53,425 nucleotides of DNA from Alphaproteobacteria bacterium (GTDB taxonomy: Bacteria > Pseudomonadota > Alphaproteobacteria > Geminicoccales > Geminicoccaceae): NCBI GenBank assembly GCA_009908425.1, contig JAAAPF010000332.1, positions 1 through 53,425 on the forward strand. The letters are read 5' to 3'. The notes below the pieces were generated by a model. It made no database searches. It saw only the letters and a list, made by a program, of their open reading frames with translations, and was not told the origin of the DNA. The position numbers were made by a program, and so were the translations under genes. Below, piece by piece: positions 25,642 to 34,486 of the stretch; the stretch's first letter is position 1, and each line of letters starts with the position of its first letter.

Positions 25642-27516
25642 GTGTCCCGGCATCCCGCGCGCCTCCTTCTTCTCGCCCCGCCGCCGCGCCGGCAAACCCT
25701 GGAGTCCCGGTTGCGCGAGGGCGCCACGGCGGTGACGGTGATCGCGGCCACCCCGCAGACGGCGGTGCAAGCGCTGGCCGAGGGGCCGCTCGACCTCGTG
25801 GTCCTCGCGCCGAACCGGCCGCCGGCCCCGGCCTGGACCCGTGATCTCGCCCGCGCCTGCGCGCCGGCGCCGGTGGTGTTGGTCTGGCCCGACGAGGCCG
25901 GGGATCCGCCCGCGGAGCTCGCCGGCGTCGCCGCCTGTCTGCCCGGCGCGACCCGACTCGCCGAGACCGTCGCCGCGCTGTTGACGCGCCACGCCGCGGG
26001 CGTGGCCGGCGCCCTCAACGACATCCTCGCGCGGGTCACCGAGCCTCTGCTGCTGGTCGACGGCGACGGCCACATCCTCGCCGCCAACGCCCCCTTCGGC
26101 GCCCTCACCGGCTGGAGCGAGGCCACCCTGGTGGGCCACGCGCTCGACAGCGTCGTGCCCGAGGCGGTGGCGGCACGGGTGGCCGCCCCGGCCGGCGGTG
26201 AATGGTCGGCGAGCGCGGTGCCGCTCGCGGTGCGCGCCGGCGAGCCCGCCGCGACCGCCGAGGTCCGGGCGTCGATCGTCCGGCTGGCGGGGGCGCACGC
26301 CACCTGGCTCCTGCGCTTCGAGCACTCGGCCGCAGCGCCGGAGCCGCTCGACCCCGCCGCCGCCACCGAGGCGATCGACACCCTCAGCCGCCGGACGCGG
26401 GCCGCCGGCGACCAGCTCGGCGGCGCCCAGGTCCGGGTGATCGGGCTCGGCCGCGCCCGTCAGATCCTGGGCGCGCAATGGGCCCGCTTCCACCAGCACA
26501 TCGCGCTGGTGTGCGAGAGCACGATCCAGCGCGAACTCGGTCCGCAGGACGTGGTGGTGAAGACCGCGACCGGGGACTATCTCGTTTGCTTCGGCTGCGA
26601 CGACGACGACGAGGCCGATCGTCGCGCCGATCGCTTGCAGGCGACGATCGACCGCCGCCTCTTCGGCGAGGAGGCGAACGCGCTGACCCGGACCGAGGGC
26701 GGTCGCGCGGCCCTCGACGCCCTGTCGGTGGAGGTGGAAGCGGCGGTGTTGCCGCCCGACGCCGCCGCGACGCCGCAGGATGTCCCCGAGCGCTTCGCGC
26801 ACGCCTGCGTCGGACGGCGCCGCGCCCGCCTCGCCGACTTCAACCGCCGGCTCGAGGATCTGCGCACCAGCGGCACGCTGCAGCTGCTCGGGATGGCGAC
26901 GCCGCGCGGCCTGCTCCCCAAGCTGGTGCGCGCGCAGTGGTTTCCGCCCGACTACGCCCGCCTGCAACGACTCGCCGAGCGCGCCCACCGGCTCGACGAT
27001 CTCCGGCTCACGCTCGACCTGCGCCGGCTCGCGCTCGTCGACAGCGCCGAGACCAACGGGGTGTTCGAGGACGCCGCAGCGATCGTCGATCTCCACCTCA
27101 CCACCATCGAGCGCCGCAAGACCTGGGACGCGCTGTTGCCGGTGATCCAGGATCTGGCGGGCTCGACGCGCCGCTGGCTGGTGCCGAACCTCGTGGGCGT
27201 GCCGGACGACGCCCATGCCGGGCGGCTGCGCGACGCCGTGGTGACCCTCAAGCCGTTCGCACGGACCCCGACGCTGACGCTGACCGCGCGCCAGCTCGCC
27301 ACCCTCGATCTCGCCGTCCTGCCGACCCGGCTGTTCGTCGTCACCCCCGGCGAGGCCGCGGCCGCGCTCGAAAGCGACCTCGTCCACCGCCTGCGCGAGC
27401 GCCTCGAGCACGCCCAGGCCAAGCTCGCCGTCGACGGCGGCGGCCCCGAGCTCGCCACCGCGCTCGGCGCCAGCCTCCGGACGGTCCGCGAGGAGGCCGC
27501 CGCGCCGGCCGCGTGA
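25642..27516 (+). CDS. PAS-domain signalling protein with degenerate cyclase-like domain
   Basis: I recognise only parts of this 624-residue soluble protein. Residues 1-110 look like an alpha/beta receiver-like fold without clear phospho-acceptor residues. A PAS-like segment follows (ILARVTEPLLLVDGDGHILA, then GALTGWSEATLVGH). The middle part (residues ~255-350) contains VVVKTATGDYLVCFG in the place where a GGDEF or class III cyclase site would lie, but the catalytic signature is lost. The C-terminal third (~420-600) alternates helices and strands and could be an EAL-like remnant. A sensory, non-catalytic regulator is my inference. The GTG start has a GAGG element 10 nt upstream. It stands 67 nt after the DUF815 gene. 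Confidence 0.6.
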   Translation: MSRHPARLLLLAPPPRRQTLESRLREGATAVTVIAATPQTAVQALAEGPLDLVVLAPNRPPAPAWTRDLARACAPAPVVLVWPDEAGDPPAELAGVAACLPGATRLAETVAALLTRHAAGVAGALNDILARVTEPLLLVDGDGHILAANAPFGALTGWSEATLVGHALDSVVPEAVAARVAAPAGGEWSASAVPLAVRAGEPAATAEVRASIVRLAGAHATWLLRFEHSAAAPEPLDPAAATEAIDTLSRRTRAAGDQLGGAQVRVIGLGRARQILGAQWARFHQHIALVCESTIQRELGPQDVVVKTATGDYLVCFGCDDDDEADRRADRLQATIDRRLFGEEANALTRTEGGRAALDALSVEVEAAVLPPDAAATPQDVPERFAHACVGRRRARLADFNRRLEDLRTSGTLQLLGMATPRGLLPKLVRAQWFPPDYARLQRLAERAHRLDDLRLTLDLRRLALVDSAETNGVFEDAAAIVDLHLTTIERRKTWDALLPVIQDLAGSTRRWLVPNLVGVPDDAHAGRLRDAVVTLKPFARTPTLTLTARQLATLDLAVLPTRLFVVTPGEAAAALESDLVHRLRERLEHAQAKLAVDGGGPELATALGASLRTVREEAAAPAA

Positions 27517-27911
27517 GGCGCCCGCCCCGTCCCCCTACCTGGAACGAAGGGCGGCCGGGGGCGCCGCACGTCGAGGCGCGCTCTCGCCTTCGTCCCGCTC
27601 CGGATGGGCGTTCCGCGATCGCCCCTCCAAGGCGCACGCTCCGGCGCGTGGGCGCGCCCCAAACGCCGTCATCGACCCGGCTGCCGTCCCGGCGCGGCCG
27701 GCGGCCTGGGGCGGTGCCACCCGCCGGCACGGCCGCGTCACTGAGCGAACGTTCACCATCGTGTCATGCGCCGGGTCCGCCAAAACGGTGTCGGCTGCTG
27801 CGTTCGGGAGTGTGACGACGCGCACATCTTCATCTTGGACGGTTCGGTGCATTGTGGTCTGCATCACTTGGCCGCACGGGCGCGGGGACGGCTTTCATTC
27901 GGGAGGGAAGC
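27517..27911. other. Intergenic region upstream of the RTX gene
   Basis: This 395-nt gap holds no convincing gene. Antisense and sense ORFs here have no protein-like composition. The last ~170 nt are lower in G+C than the surroundings and contain an 8-bp palindrome GAACGTTC at 27747-27754. That end probably holds the promoter of the RTX gene, but I could not find a good -35/-10 pair. The ribosome-binding site GGGAGGGAAG precedes the RTX ATG. Confidence 0.4.
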
Positions 27912-30900
27912 ATGGTGGCGGGACCGCAACTGCGTCGCTTCGAGAGCAATCTGGGAACGACCGCGTCCTACCTCGACGAAATCCAAGACGAGCTTCGAGA
28001 CGTTCGCGCCAAGGTCCGCGAAGCCCGCAAGGCGCTTGAGACGCCGGAGCGCATCGAAGACGATGCCGACGAAGTCGGTGATAAGCTCGAAAACCTACAA
28101 CTCGTTTTGAAGGTGACCGACAAGGTCACGGTGCTCAAACCGCTGTCGTTCGCCCTCACCAAGACGCTCAATCAGGCGGAGCGGGTAGCCGACCGGATCG
28201 AAGACAAAGCGAAGACACTTCGGAGAAAGATCGAGGATACCGGCTGGATCGAGGACCTGGAGCGGACGGAAAACAAAATCGCCGAGTTCGAAGCCGATCT
28301 GGCCGGGAACGCGGCGAACGTGCGCAACTACCAGGATACGACCGGCAAATTCGCCGACGGCTTCGATGCCGTCGGGCGTCCGGCGGCGCCGCTGGCCGAC
28401 GCGACCGACGATGCGGTGCGCCCGCCCAACGTCGCGTTCGACGAGATCGACGCGACCTACAACAGCATCAAGGACGAAGCCTTCGCGCTCACCGATCTCA
28501 TCGACCAGGCCGACTTCCGGCCGGTGATCGAAGTCGGCAACGACTTCGCGGACGTCAAGGAGGCCGTCTGCCAACTCAGCGATCCTCTCTCCATCGCCTA
28601 TTCCGCCCTGAAGCCGCTCGAACCACTCCTCGACGCCGCCGGCTTCGTCTTCAGCATCACGGTCGATCCGGTGCTGGACTGGTTGTTCGACAAAATCGGG
28701 CTGGACGACGCGATGGACGTCCTGGGCGACCGGATCGAGCGGTTGCTGCCCGACGACGCCCCGCTCGACACGCTGCAGGAGAAGATCGACGCGGTTTTCG
28801 ACGACGTCACGGACTTCCTCGACGACGGTTTCGGGATCGAGGGCTGGCTCGGGGACATCGACGCCGAGCTGCTCGACCCCGTCACCGACGCGACCGCCGG
28901 TCCCACCGGCTACGGCACGGCGGCCGCCGAGACCGTCGGCGGCGACGGCGGCGACGACATCCTCGATGGTCGCGGCGGTGACGACCGCGTCGTCGGGGGC
29001 GCCGGCGACGACCTCCTCGTGGCGTCGGCCGGCGACGACGTCCTGATCGGCGGACCCGACCGCGACGGCGACACCGTGGTCTTCAACGACAACTTCTCGA
29101 ACTACGTCATCACGCAACCGGAAGATGACGGCCCGTTGATCGTCGAGCACGCCACGCCGGGTCGGCGGCGTCCCGACGACGGGCGCGAGACCCTCTTCGG
29201 CGTCGAGGAGCTGCGGTTCGTCGATCTCGCCACCACCCGCGACACCCTCCGCGACGGTGTGCAGCGCGCGGACGGCCCGGTGCTGACCGGCACCGCCGAC
29301 GACGACTTCCTCTACGGCGGCACGACGGCGGTCCAGATCCGCGGCCGCGCCGGGGACGACTGGATCACCGGCAGCACCGCCGCCGACGTGCTGGTCGGCG
29401 CGCGCGGCGACGACACCTTCAGCACCAAGGACGGCGCCGACGAGGTCTACGGCGGCAAGGGCCGCGACACCTGGCTGTTTCCCGCGGACGACCGCGCCGG
29501 CGGGCTCGTCGAGGCCGATCTGGCGGAAGGAACCACCTGGGACGGGCGCGACCGCGATCAACTGGTCAACGTCGAGAACGTGCTCGTCCAAGCCGACCTG
29601 GACTCGACGGTGCGCGGCGACGACGGCCCCAACGTCCTGCGGACCGCCGGCGGCGACGACCTCGTCGACGGTCGCGGCGGCGACGACCGGATCGATGGCG
29701 GCGCCGGCCGCGACACCCTGATCGGCGGCCGCGGCGTCGACGTGGTGGTCGCGGGGCCCGGCAGCGACGATCTCGTCGTGGGCGGGCCGGCGGTGCGCGG
29801 CCGCACCGAGCGCTACGACGGCGGCGAGGGTGCCGGCGACGCCCTCGTCTACAGCACCGACTTCGACCGCTACGCCCGCTGGGTCGACGACACCGAGATC
29901 GGTCCCCAAGCCGCCTCCGACGGGGTCCGCATCTTCGCCGAACGGGGTCGCGTCGCGCGGCTCGACCCCGACGGCCGCGAGGTCGTGGCGCGCGACGTCG
30001 CGCGCGGCATCGAGCGGTTCGTCGGCTCCGACGTCGACGACCTGCTGCGCGGCGCGGCGCCACGCCAGATCGGCGACGAGCGGATCCTCTTCTCGATCGA
30101 CGGCGCGGGCGGGTCGGACGTGCTCTACAGCGACGGCGCCGCCCGGGTCGGCGGCGGTCCCGGCGACGACCGGCTGATCGCCACCATCGGAGACGCGGAC
30201 GGCAGCACGCTCTTGGACGGCGGGCCCGGCCGCGACCGGCTCGATCTGACCGCCGACGACGTGCGCTGGTCGCTTCGACTGGAAGGGGCGATCGGGACGC
30301 GGCTCGAAGGCTTCCGGACCATCGACGCGCAGGAGTTGGGCGCGACCAGCGGAACCGCCGATCCGACGCGGCCGACGCGGGTCTTCAACGGCAACGTCGA
30401 AAGCATCGAGGTCGTGCAGCTGGGTGCCGCCGACGACGAGCTCGTCATGGGCGGCTTCGAGCGCATGACCGTGTTCGGCGGGCGCGGCGACGACCTGCTG
30501 CGGCGCGACGTCGCGAACGACGGCAGCGGGCGGGGTGTGCTCTACGGCCAGTCCGGCGACGACCGGCTGCTGCTGGCCGAGGCCGGCGCGTTGTACGGCA
30601 ACACCGGCGACGACGAACTCACCGTCCGCACCGCCTTCGACGGGGTGGTGGCGCGTGGCGGCGGCGGCGACGACTTCGTCCTCGTGCAGCGCGGCGACGG
30701 CGTGTTCCGCGGCGACCGCGGCTACGACACCCTCAGCCTCGACCCGATCAGCGGGCAGAGCACGCTCAGCCTCGATCTCCACACCGGCGCGCTGGTCGCC
30801 CCGGGTACCAGCGGCCGCATCGAGGGTACGGTCTCCGGCTTCGAGCAGGTCATCGGCGGCACCGACGGCATCGCCGACGACATCGCCGGGCGCTGGGGCG

Positions 30901-32516
30901 CCGGCGAGCGCCTCTTCGGCCGCGGCGGCGACGACGACCTCGCCGGGCGCGGTGGCCCGGACGAGCTCTACGGCGGCCGCGGCGACGACGGCCTGGCCGG
31001 CGGCCGCGGCGACGACCTGCTCCACGGCGCCGCCGGCGACGACGTCCTGCGCGGCGGCCGCGGCAGCGACACCGCGAGCTACGCCAACGCCGTGCCGGGC
31101 GGGGCGCGCGCGGAGACCACCGCGGACGACACCGCCTTCGGGAGCGTCGAAGTCGACCTCGCCCGCGGCACGGCGAGCGGGGCGGCCGGTACCGACCGGC
31201 TGTTCGGCATCGAGAACCTCTACGGCGGCGAGGCGGGCGACCGCCTCCTCGGCGACGCCGCCGCCAACGCGCTCTACGGCGCCGGCGGCGACGACGTCCT
31301 CGCCGGTCGCGGCGGCGACGACGTGCTCGTGCCGGGGCGCGGTGACGACGTCGTCTTCGGCGGCCGCGGCAACGACCGCATCGTCTTCGACGTCGGCGAC
31401 CTCGAAGTCTACGGCGGCCGGGGCTGGGACCGACTGGATCTCGGCACGGTGGCCGGCAACGTGACCATCGACTTTACCGACGTAACCTTTCGAGCGCGGC
31501 TGCGGGTCGACACGCCGGTCTGGCGCGATACGGGGACGACCGAACCCCGCGATTACGACGGCTCCAGCTACACCCCGCGCGACGTGCTGGAGACCGACCC
31601 CGCCTTCGCCGACGGCGCCGACGACCTCACGCGCGAGTTGCCGCCGGCGCCGACGCCGGAAGACGAGGAGGAGCGCCCGGAGGTCGGTGAGACCTACGAG
31701 CGCTTCAAGATCGAGGCCGCGGTCGTGCCCACCGACTTCGAAGGGCGCTTCGCCAACATTCAGAAAATCGTGGGCGGTGCCGCCGCCACCCGCCTGCTGC
31801 CCAGCGCGGACGTCGACCGGTTCGACGGACGGGAGGACGGCTCCGACCGCGATCGGCTGGATTTGATCCGGGCCGACGGGCCCGTCCGCTATCGGCTCGA
31901 CACGGGCGAGACCAACCACGCGCTGCTCGAGAACGACCGGTTCAAGGGCCTCGACGAGGTCCGGGGCTCGCGGTTCGGCGACGGCCTCTACGGCGGCGAC
32001 GGCGACGACGCGCTCTACGGCCGCAGCGGCAACGACCGCGTCCAGGGCGGCGGCGGCGCCGACCTCGTCGCCGGCAACGCCGGCCGCGACACGCTCGTCG
32101 GCGGTACCGGCGACGACGTCCTGGTCGGCGGGTTCGGCGACGACCGCCTCGCCGGCCGCGCCGGCGACGACCGCCTCTACGGCGGGCTCGGCGCCGACCG
32201 CCTCGTCGGCGGCCGCGGCGACGACACGCTGCGGGGCGGGCCGGGCGACGACACCATGATCGCCAACGCGGGCGCCGACCGCTTCGTCGTCCGCCCCGGT
32301 GACGACCGCACCACGATCAAGGACTTGAGCCTTTCGGACCGGCTGCTCCTCGACGGCGAACTCTGGCGCGGGGAGCTGACGGCGTCGCAGGTGGTGAACC
32401 GCTTCGGTGAGCCGAGGGGACCCGACTACGTCTTGAGCTTCGGCGGCGGTGACGAGACCGTGGTCGTCGAGGACAGCGATCGGCGAACCGTCGTCGACGT
32501 CATCGAGATCCTTTGA
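27912..32516 (+). CDS. Large RTX (calcium-binding nonapeptide repeat) protein
   Basis: The 1534-residue product has three parts. Residues 1-~340 are mostly helical and charged with coiled-coil character (YLDEIQDELRDVRAKVREAR), with no signal peptide. From ~345 on come many GGxGxDxUx nonapeptide runs (such as GGRGDDRVVGGAGDDLLV), which in other RTX proteins fold as parallel beta-rolls that bind Ca2+. These runs are broken by non-repeat spacers. The last ~60 residues (LSDRLLLDGELW...VVVEDSDRRTVVDVIEIL) look like the uncleaved C-terminal signal for type I secretion. No type I transporter genes lie nearby. Function could be adhesin, S-layer-like or matrix protein; no enzymatic domain is visible. 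Strong GGGAGGG site at the ATG. Confidence 0.88.
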   Translation: MVAGPQLRRFESNLGTTASYLDEIQDELRDVRAKVREARKALETPERIEDDADEVGDKLENLQLVLKVTDKVTVLKPLSFALTKTLNQAERVADRIEDKAKTLRRKIEDTGWIEDLERTENKIAEFEADLAGNAANVRNYQDTTGKFADGFDAVGRPAAPLADATDDAVRPPNVAFDEIDATYNSIKDEAFALTDLIDQADFRPVIEVGNDFADVKEAVCQLSDPLSIAYSALKPLEPLLDAAGFVFSITVDPVLDWLFDKIGLDDAMDVLGDRIERLLPDDAPLDTLQEKIDAVFDDVTDFLDDGFGIEGWLGDIDAELLDPVTDATAGPTGYGTAAAETVGGDGGDDILDGRGGDDRVVGGAGDDLLVASAGDDVLIGGPDRDGDTVVFNDNFSNYVITQPEDDGPLIVEHATPGRRRPDDGRETLFGVEELRFVDLATTRDTLRDGVQRADGPVLTGTADDDFLYGGTTAVQIRGRAGDDWITGSTAADVLVGARGDDTFSTKDGADEVYGGKGRDTWLFPADDRAGGLVEADLAEGTTWDGRDRDQLVNVENVLVQADLDSTVRGDDGPNVLRTAGGDDLVDGRGGDDRIDGGAGRDTLIGGRGVDVVVAGPGSDDLVVGGPAVRGRTERYDGGEGAGDALVYSTDFDRYARWVDDTEIGPQAASDGVRIFAERGRVARLDPDGREVVARDVARGIERFVGSDVDDLLRGAAPRQIGDERILFSIDGAGGSDVLYSDGAARVGGGPGDDRLIATIGDADGSTLLDGGPGRDRLDLTADDVRWSLRLEGAIGTRLEGFRTIDAQELGATSGTADPTRPTRVFNGNVESIEVVQLGAADDELVMGGFERMTVFGGRGDDLLRRDVANDGSGRGVLYGQSGDDRLLLAEAGALYGNTGDDELTVRTAFDGVVARGGGGDDFVLVQRGDGVFRGDRGYDTLSLDPISGQSTLSLDLHTGALVAPGTSGRIEGTVSGFEQVIGGTDGIADDIAGRWGAGERLFGRGGDDDLAGRGGPDELYGGRGDDGLAGGRGDDLLHGAAGDDVLRGGRGSDTASYANAVPGGARAETTADDTAFGSVEVDLARGTASGAAGTDRLFGIENLYGGEAGDRLLGDAAANALYGAGGDDVLAGRGGDDVLVPGRGDDVVFGGRGNDRIVFDVGDLEVYGGRGWDRLDLGTVAGNVTIDFTDVTFRARLRVDTPVWRDTGTTEPRDYDGSSYTPRDVLETDPAFADGADDLTRELPPAPTPEDEEERPEVGETYERFKIEAAVVPTDFEGRFANIQKIVGGAAATRLLPSADVDRFDGREDGSDRDRLDLIRADGPVRYRLDTGETNHALLENDRFKGLDEVRGSRFGDGLYGGDGDDALYGRSGNDRVQGGGGADLVAGNAGRDTLVGGTGDDVLVGGFGDDRLAGRAGDDRLYGGLGADRLVGGRGDDTLRGGPGDDTMIANAGADRFVVRPGDDRTTIKDLSLSDRLLLDGELWRGELTASQVVNRFGEPRGPDYVLSFGGGDETVVVEDSDRRTVVDVIEIL
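28938..29055 (+). repeat. RTX nonapeptide block 1
   Basis: First run of tandem GGxGxDxUx codons in the RTX gene (GGDGGDDILDGRGGDDRVV and on). In DNA it appears as imperfect 27-nt repeats rich in GGCGACGAC. It is a protein-level repeat, not a CRISPR or satellite. Confidence 0.8.
30901..31080 (+). repeat. RTX nonapeptide block in the middle of the protein
   Basis: A dense run of consecutive nonapeptides (FGRGGDDDLAGRGGPDELY, then GGRGDDGLAGGRGDDLLHG and on) that should form a continuous Ca2+-binding beta-roll. Local G+C is very high (49 of 60 bases in 31021-31080). Confidence 0.8.
31981..32280 (+). repeat. C-terminal RTX nonapeptide block
   Basis: The longest uninterrupted run of nonapeptides, about ten units (LYGGDGDDALYGRSGNDRV to GGPGDDTMIANAGADRF). 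It sits just before the C-terminal secretion-signal-like segment, the usual arrangement in type I substrates. Confidence 0.82.
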
Positions 32517-32657
32517 ACCCGCGTCGCCGAGACGCTCGACCTCGACGGTCGCGCGCGGACTCGCCCCGACGCGCGCCCTGGACCGGTGCGCGCACTCCTC
32601 GCTAGGCTACGGCGCAACGCGGTCCGTGGGCGACGGCCCGGAGACCGAGGTGTCGAA

Positions 32658-32933
32658 ATGACCGCGAAGCCCTCGTCCACCAGCCGGAGCCACCCGCGCC
32701 GCCGCCCCCGTCGGGGGGACGCGGACCGCCCGAGCCGCGGTGGCGACGGGTGCGGCACCGAGCCCACCGGCCGGCCGGAGGATCGCCACGCGTGGTCCGG
32801 CGGGGCGTTCGCGTCCCCCGTCGGCTGGCCCTGCGCGATCGACGCGGGCGTCGACGCCGCGACCGACGCGGAAGAGCCGCCGGAGGTGGGCACGGTCGAA
32901 CCGGCGGGCGGCCGCGCGGGCGGGAGCGACTGA
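32658..32933 (+). CDS. Hypothetical small polar protein downstream of the RTX gene
   Basis: A 91-codon ORF begins at an ATG 141 nt after the RTX stop, with GAGG about 9 nt upstream. I count only 5 A/T third positions in 90 codons, against 21 and 23 at positions one and two, the pattern of real coding in this genome. The product is Arg/Gly/Pro-rich, probably disordered, with two or three Cys. I recognise no family. The TGA overlaps the ATG of the next micro-ORF (TGATG), which suggests coupling. A longer form could begin at the GTG at 32586. It may still be a chance ORF in high-G+C DNA. Confidence 0.35.
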   Translation: MTAKPSSTSRSHPRRRPRRGDADRPSRGGDGCGTEPTGRPEDRHAWSGGAFASPVGWPCAIDAGVDAATDAEEPPEVGTVEPAGGRAGGSD

Positions 32934-33046
32934 TGGCGCCGCTGGTCCGCGCCGGTTGGGTGATCACTCTGGTGGTCCACCCCTGGGCGTTCGCGCTGGG
33001 CGCGCCCTTCTGGGTGATCGCGCTGACCGCGCCGTCGGCGGAGTGA
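32933..33046 (+). CDS. Hypothetical 37-residue membrane peptide
   Basis: This tiny ORF starts in a TGATG overlap with the preceding small ORF. The product is almost one hydrophobic helix with three Trp residues and a His-Pro pair (AGWVITLVVHPWAFALGAPF). 34 of 36 codons after the start end in G or C. I recognise no family with confidence. It is short enough to be chance, and the support comes from the overlap, the codon pattern and the membrane-helix character together. The stop lies about 50 nt before the convergent CoA-transferase gene. Confidence 0.3.
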   Translation: MAPLVRAGWVITLVVHPWAFALGAPFWVIALTAPSAE

Positions 33047-33095
33047 CCGAAGGCCGGGCGGCACGCCGCCCCGCTCGCCGCGCCCGAGCCCGGGC

Positions 33096-34298
33096 TCAGC
33101 CCTCCGCGTCGCCGGCCCGGACGACGCCACGGTCGACGAGCGTGGCGATCTCGTCGGCGGCGTAACCGAGCGCCGCCAGGAGCGCGCGGGTGTGCGCGCC
33201 GACGGCCGGCGGATCGCCGTACTTGGCCGCCGCCCACTCGCCGATCTCCAGCGGCAGCGCCGGCAGCGGCGCGCGCACGCCGGGCTCGAGGCGGGTGTCG
33301 AGCAGATGGCCGCCGGCGGCGAGGTGCGGATGGTCGAACAGGTCGTCGGGCGTCGCCACCGGCGCGAAGGGCAGATCGTGCTCGACGGCGAGGCGCTCGA
33401 TCTCGGCGGCGGGGCGCGCGGCGAGGATCGCGGCCACGATCGGGTGCAGACGCTCGCGCGCGGCGACCCGTCGGTTGTTGGTGGCGAGGCTGGCGTCGGC
33501 GGCGAGGTCGGGGCGCGCGAAGCCCCGGCAGAAGGCCTCCCAGTGGCGGTCGCTGGTGATGCCGAGGAAGACCTGCCGGCCGTCGGCGGTGTCGAAGACG
33601 TCGTAGATCGCCCAGGCCTGGTGGCGCACCGACATCGGCGGCACCGGTCCTCCGGCCACCGCCGCATAGGCCATGAACTGGCCCATCAGGAAGGCGACGC
33701 TCTCGAACAGCGCGCTGCGCACCAGCTGCCCCGCGCCGGTGCGGTCGCGCTCACGCAACGCCGTGACCACGCCGAGCGCGCCGAAGACCCCGCCCAGATT
33801 GTCGACCACCGACGCGCCGGCGCGCATCGGCCGTCCCGGCGGGCCGGTCATGTAGGCCAGCCCGCCCATCATCTGGGCCACCTCGTCGAGGGCGGCTCGG
33901 TCCGCGAAGGGGCCGCGCAAAAAGCCCTTGAGTGCCAGGTAGATCAGGCGCGGGTTGCGGGCGTGCAGGGTCGGCCAGCCGAGACCCAGCCGCTCCATCG
34001 TGCCGGGCGCGAAGTTTTCGAGGAGGACGTCGGCGGTGTCGACCAGCTGCAGAAAGAGCGTCCGGCCTTCGCCCGTCTTGAGGTCGACCGCCAGGCTCTT
34101 CTTGTTACGGTTGTAGTAGGCGAAAAAGCCGCGACCGAAGCCCTCCAAGCGGCGGGTGCGGTCGCCGGCGGGCGGTTCGACGTGGATCACCTCCGCGCCC
34201 AGGTCCGCCAGTACCAGCCCGGCGGTGGGCCCCATCACCGTGTGGCCGAGATCGAGCACGCGGACGCCTCCGAGGGGCCCGTCATCGGCGCGGGTCAC
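33096..34298 (-). CDS. CaiB/BaiF family class III CoA-transferase
   Basis: The 400-residue product is a class III CoA-transferase, which moves CoA between organic acids through an aspartyl-CoA intermediate. Motifs are VRVLDLGHTVMGPTAGLVLADLGAEVIHVEPP at the N-terminus (split here as VLDLGHTVMGPTAGLVLADL and GAEVIHVEPP), YYNRNKKSLAVDLK, ADVLLENFAPGTMERLGLG, and SVVDNLGG with the probable catalytic Asp166. The GTG at 34298 is the first start that gives a family-like N-terminus, though its ribosome-binding site is weak; an ATG 26 codons upstream is possible. It is divergent from the lyase gene at 34487, and the two may work together on an acyl-CoA. The substrate is not known. Confidence 0.9.
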   Translation of the reverse strand: MTRADDGPLGGVRVLDLGHTVMGPTAGLVLADLGAEVIHVEPPAGDRTRRLEGFGRGFFAYYNRNKKSLAVDLKTGEGRTLFLQLVDTADVLLENFAPGTMERLGLGWPTLHARNPRLIYLALKGFLRGPFADRAALDEVAQMMGGLAYMTGPPGRPMRAGASVVDNLGGVFGALGVVTALRERDRTGAGQLVRSALFESVAFLMGQFMAYAAVAGGPVPPMSVRHQAWAIYDVFDTADGRQVFLGITSDRHWEAFCRGFARPDLAADASLATNNRRVAARERLHPIVAAILAARPAAEIERLAVEHDLPFAPVATPDDLFDHPHLAAGGHLLDTRLEPGVRAPLPALPLEIGEWAAAKYGDPPAVGAHTRALLAALGYAADEIATLVDRGVVRAGDAEG

Positions 34299-34486
34299 CG
34301 GCGGCGCCCATCGGCGGCCACGGCGATCCGCGTGAACGGGATCCGGCGCATGGCGGAGCCTCCCCCGCGCGGGCACGCGTCAGCGGTTGCGACGTGCCGC
34401 AGCGATCCGTAGCGACGTGGGACGAGGCTCGGCGCGGCGTCAAGTGCGCGCCGGCCGCTGCCCGCGAAACCGAGGGGGGCACCGTC

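Noticed and set aside
27747-27764. Possible alphaproteobacterial LexA-like box (GTTC-N7-GTTC type) upstream of the RTX gene
   Set aside because: GTTC at 27751 is followed after 7 nt by TGTC, so one half-site is imperfect. The match is too short to claim.
27535-27867. 110-codon open frame on the - strand upstream of the RTX gene
   Set aside because: No protein-like composition, no ribosome-binding site, and it fills the likely promoter region of the RTX gene.
28095-31919. 1274-codon open frame on the - strand opposite the RTX gene
   Set aside because: The product is a monotonous Val/Ala/Gly/Asp-rich string that mirrors the antisense of GGCGACGAC repeats. The + strand frame has clear RTX motifs and a ribosome-binding site.
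28938-32280. Tandem DNA repeats that could suggest a CRISPR array or satellite
   Set aside because: The units are imperfect 27-nt codons of the RTX nonapeptide, with no spacers of uniform length and no cas genes.
32933-33046. The micro-peptide as a light-harvesting alpha polypeptide
   Set aside because: The LVVHP start of the helix recalls LH2 alpha chains, but the peptide ends early, lacks the conserved ligand His after the helix core, and has no beta-chain gene next to it.
32426-33667. 413-codon open frame on the - strand across the RTX 3' end and the CoA-transferase
   Set aside because: Ser/Thr/Arg/Pro-rich without structure, in the shadow of well-supported genes on both sides.
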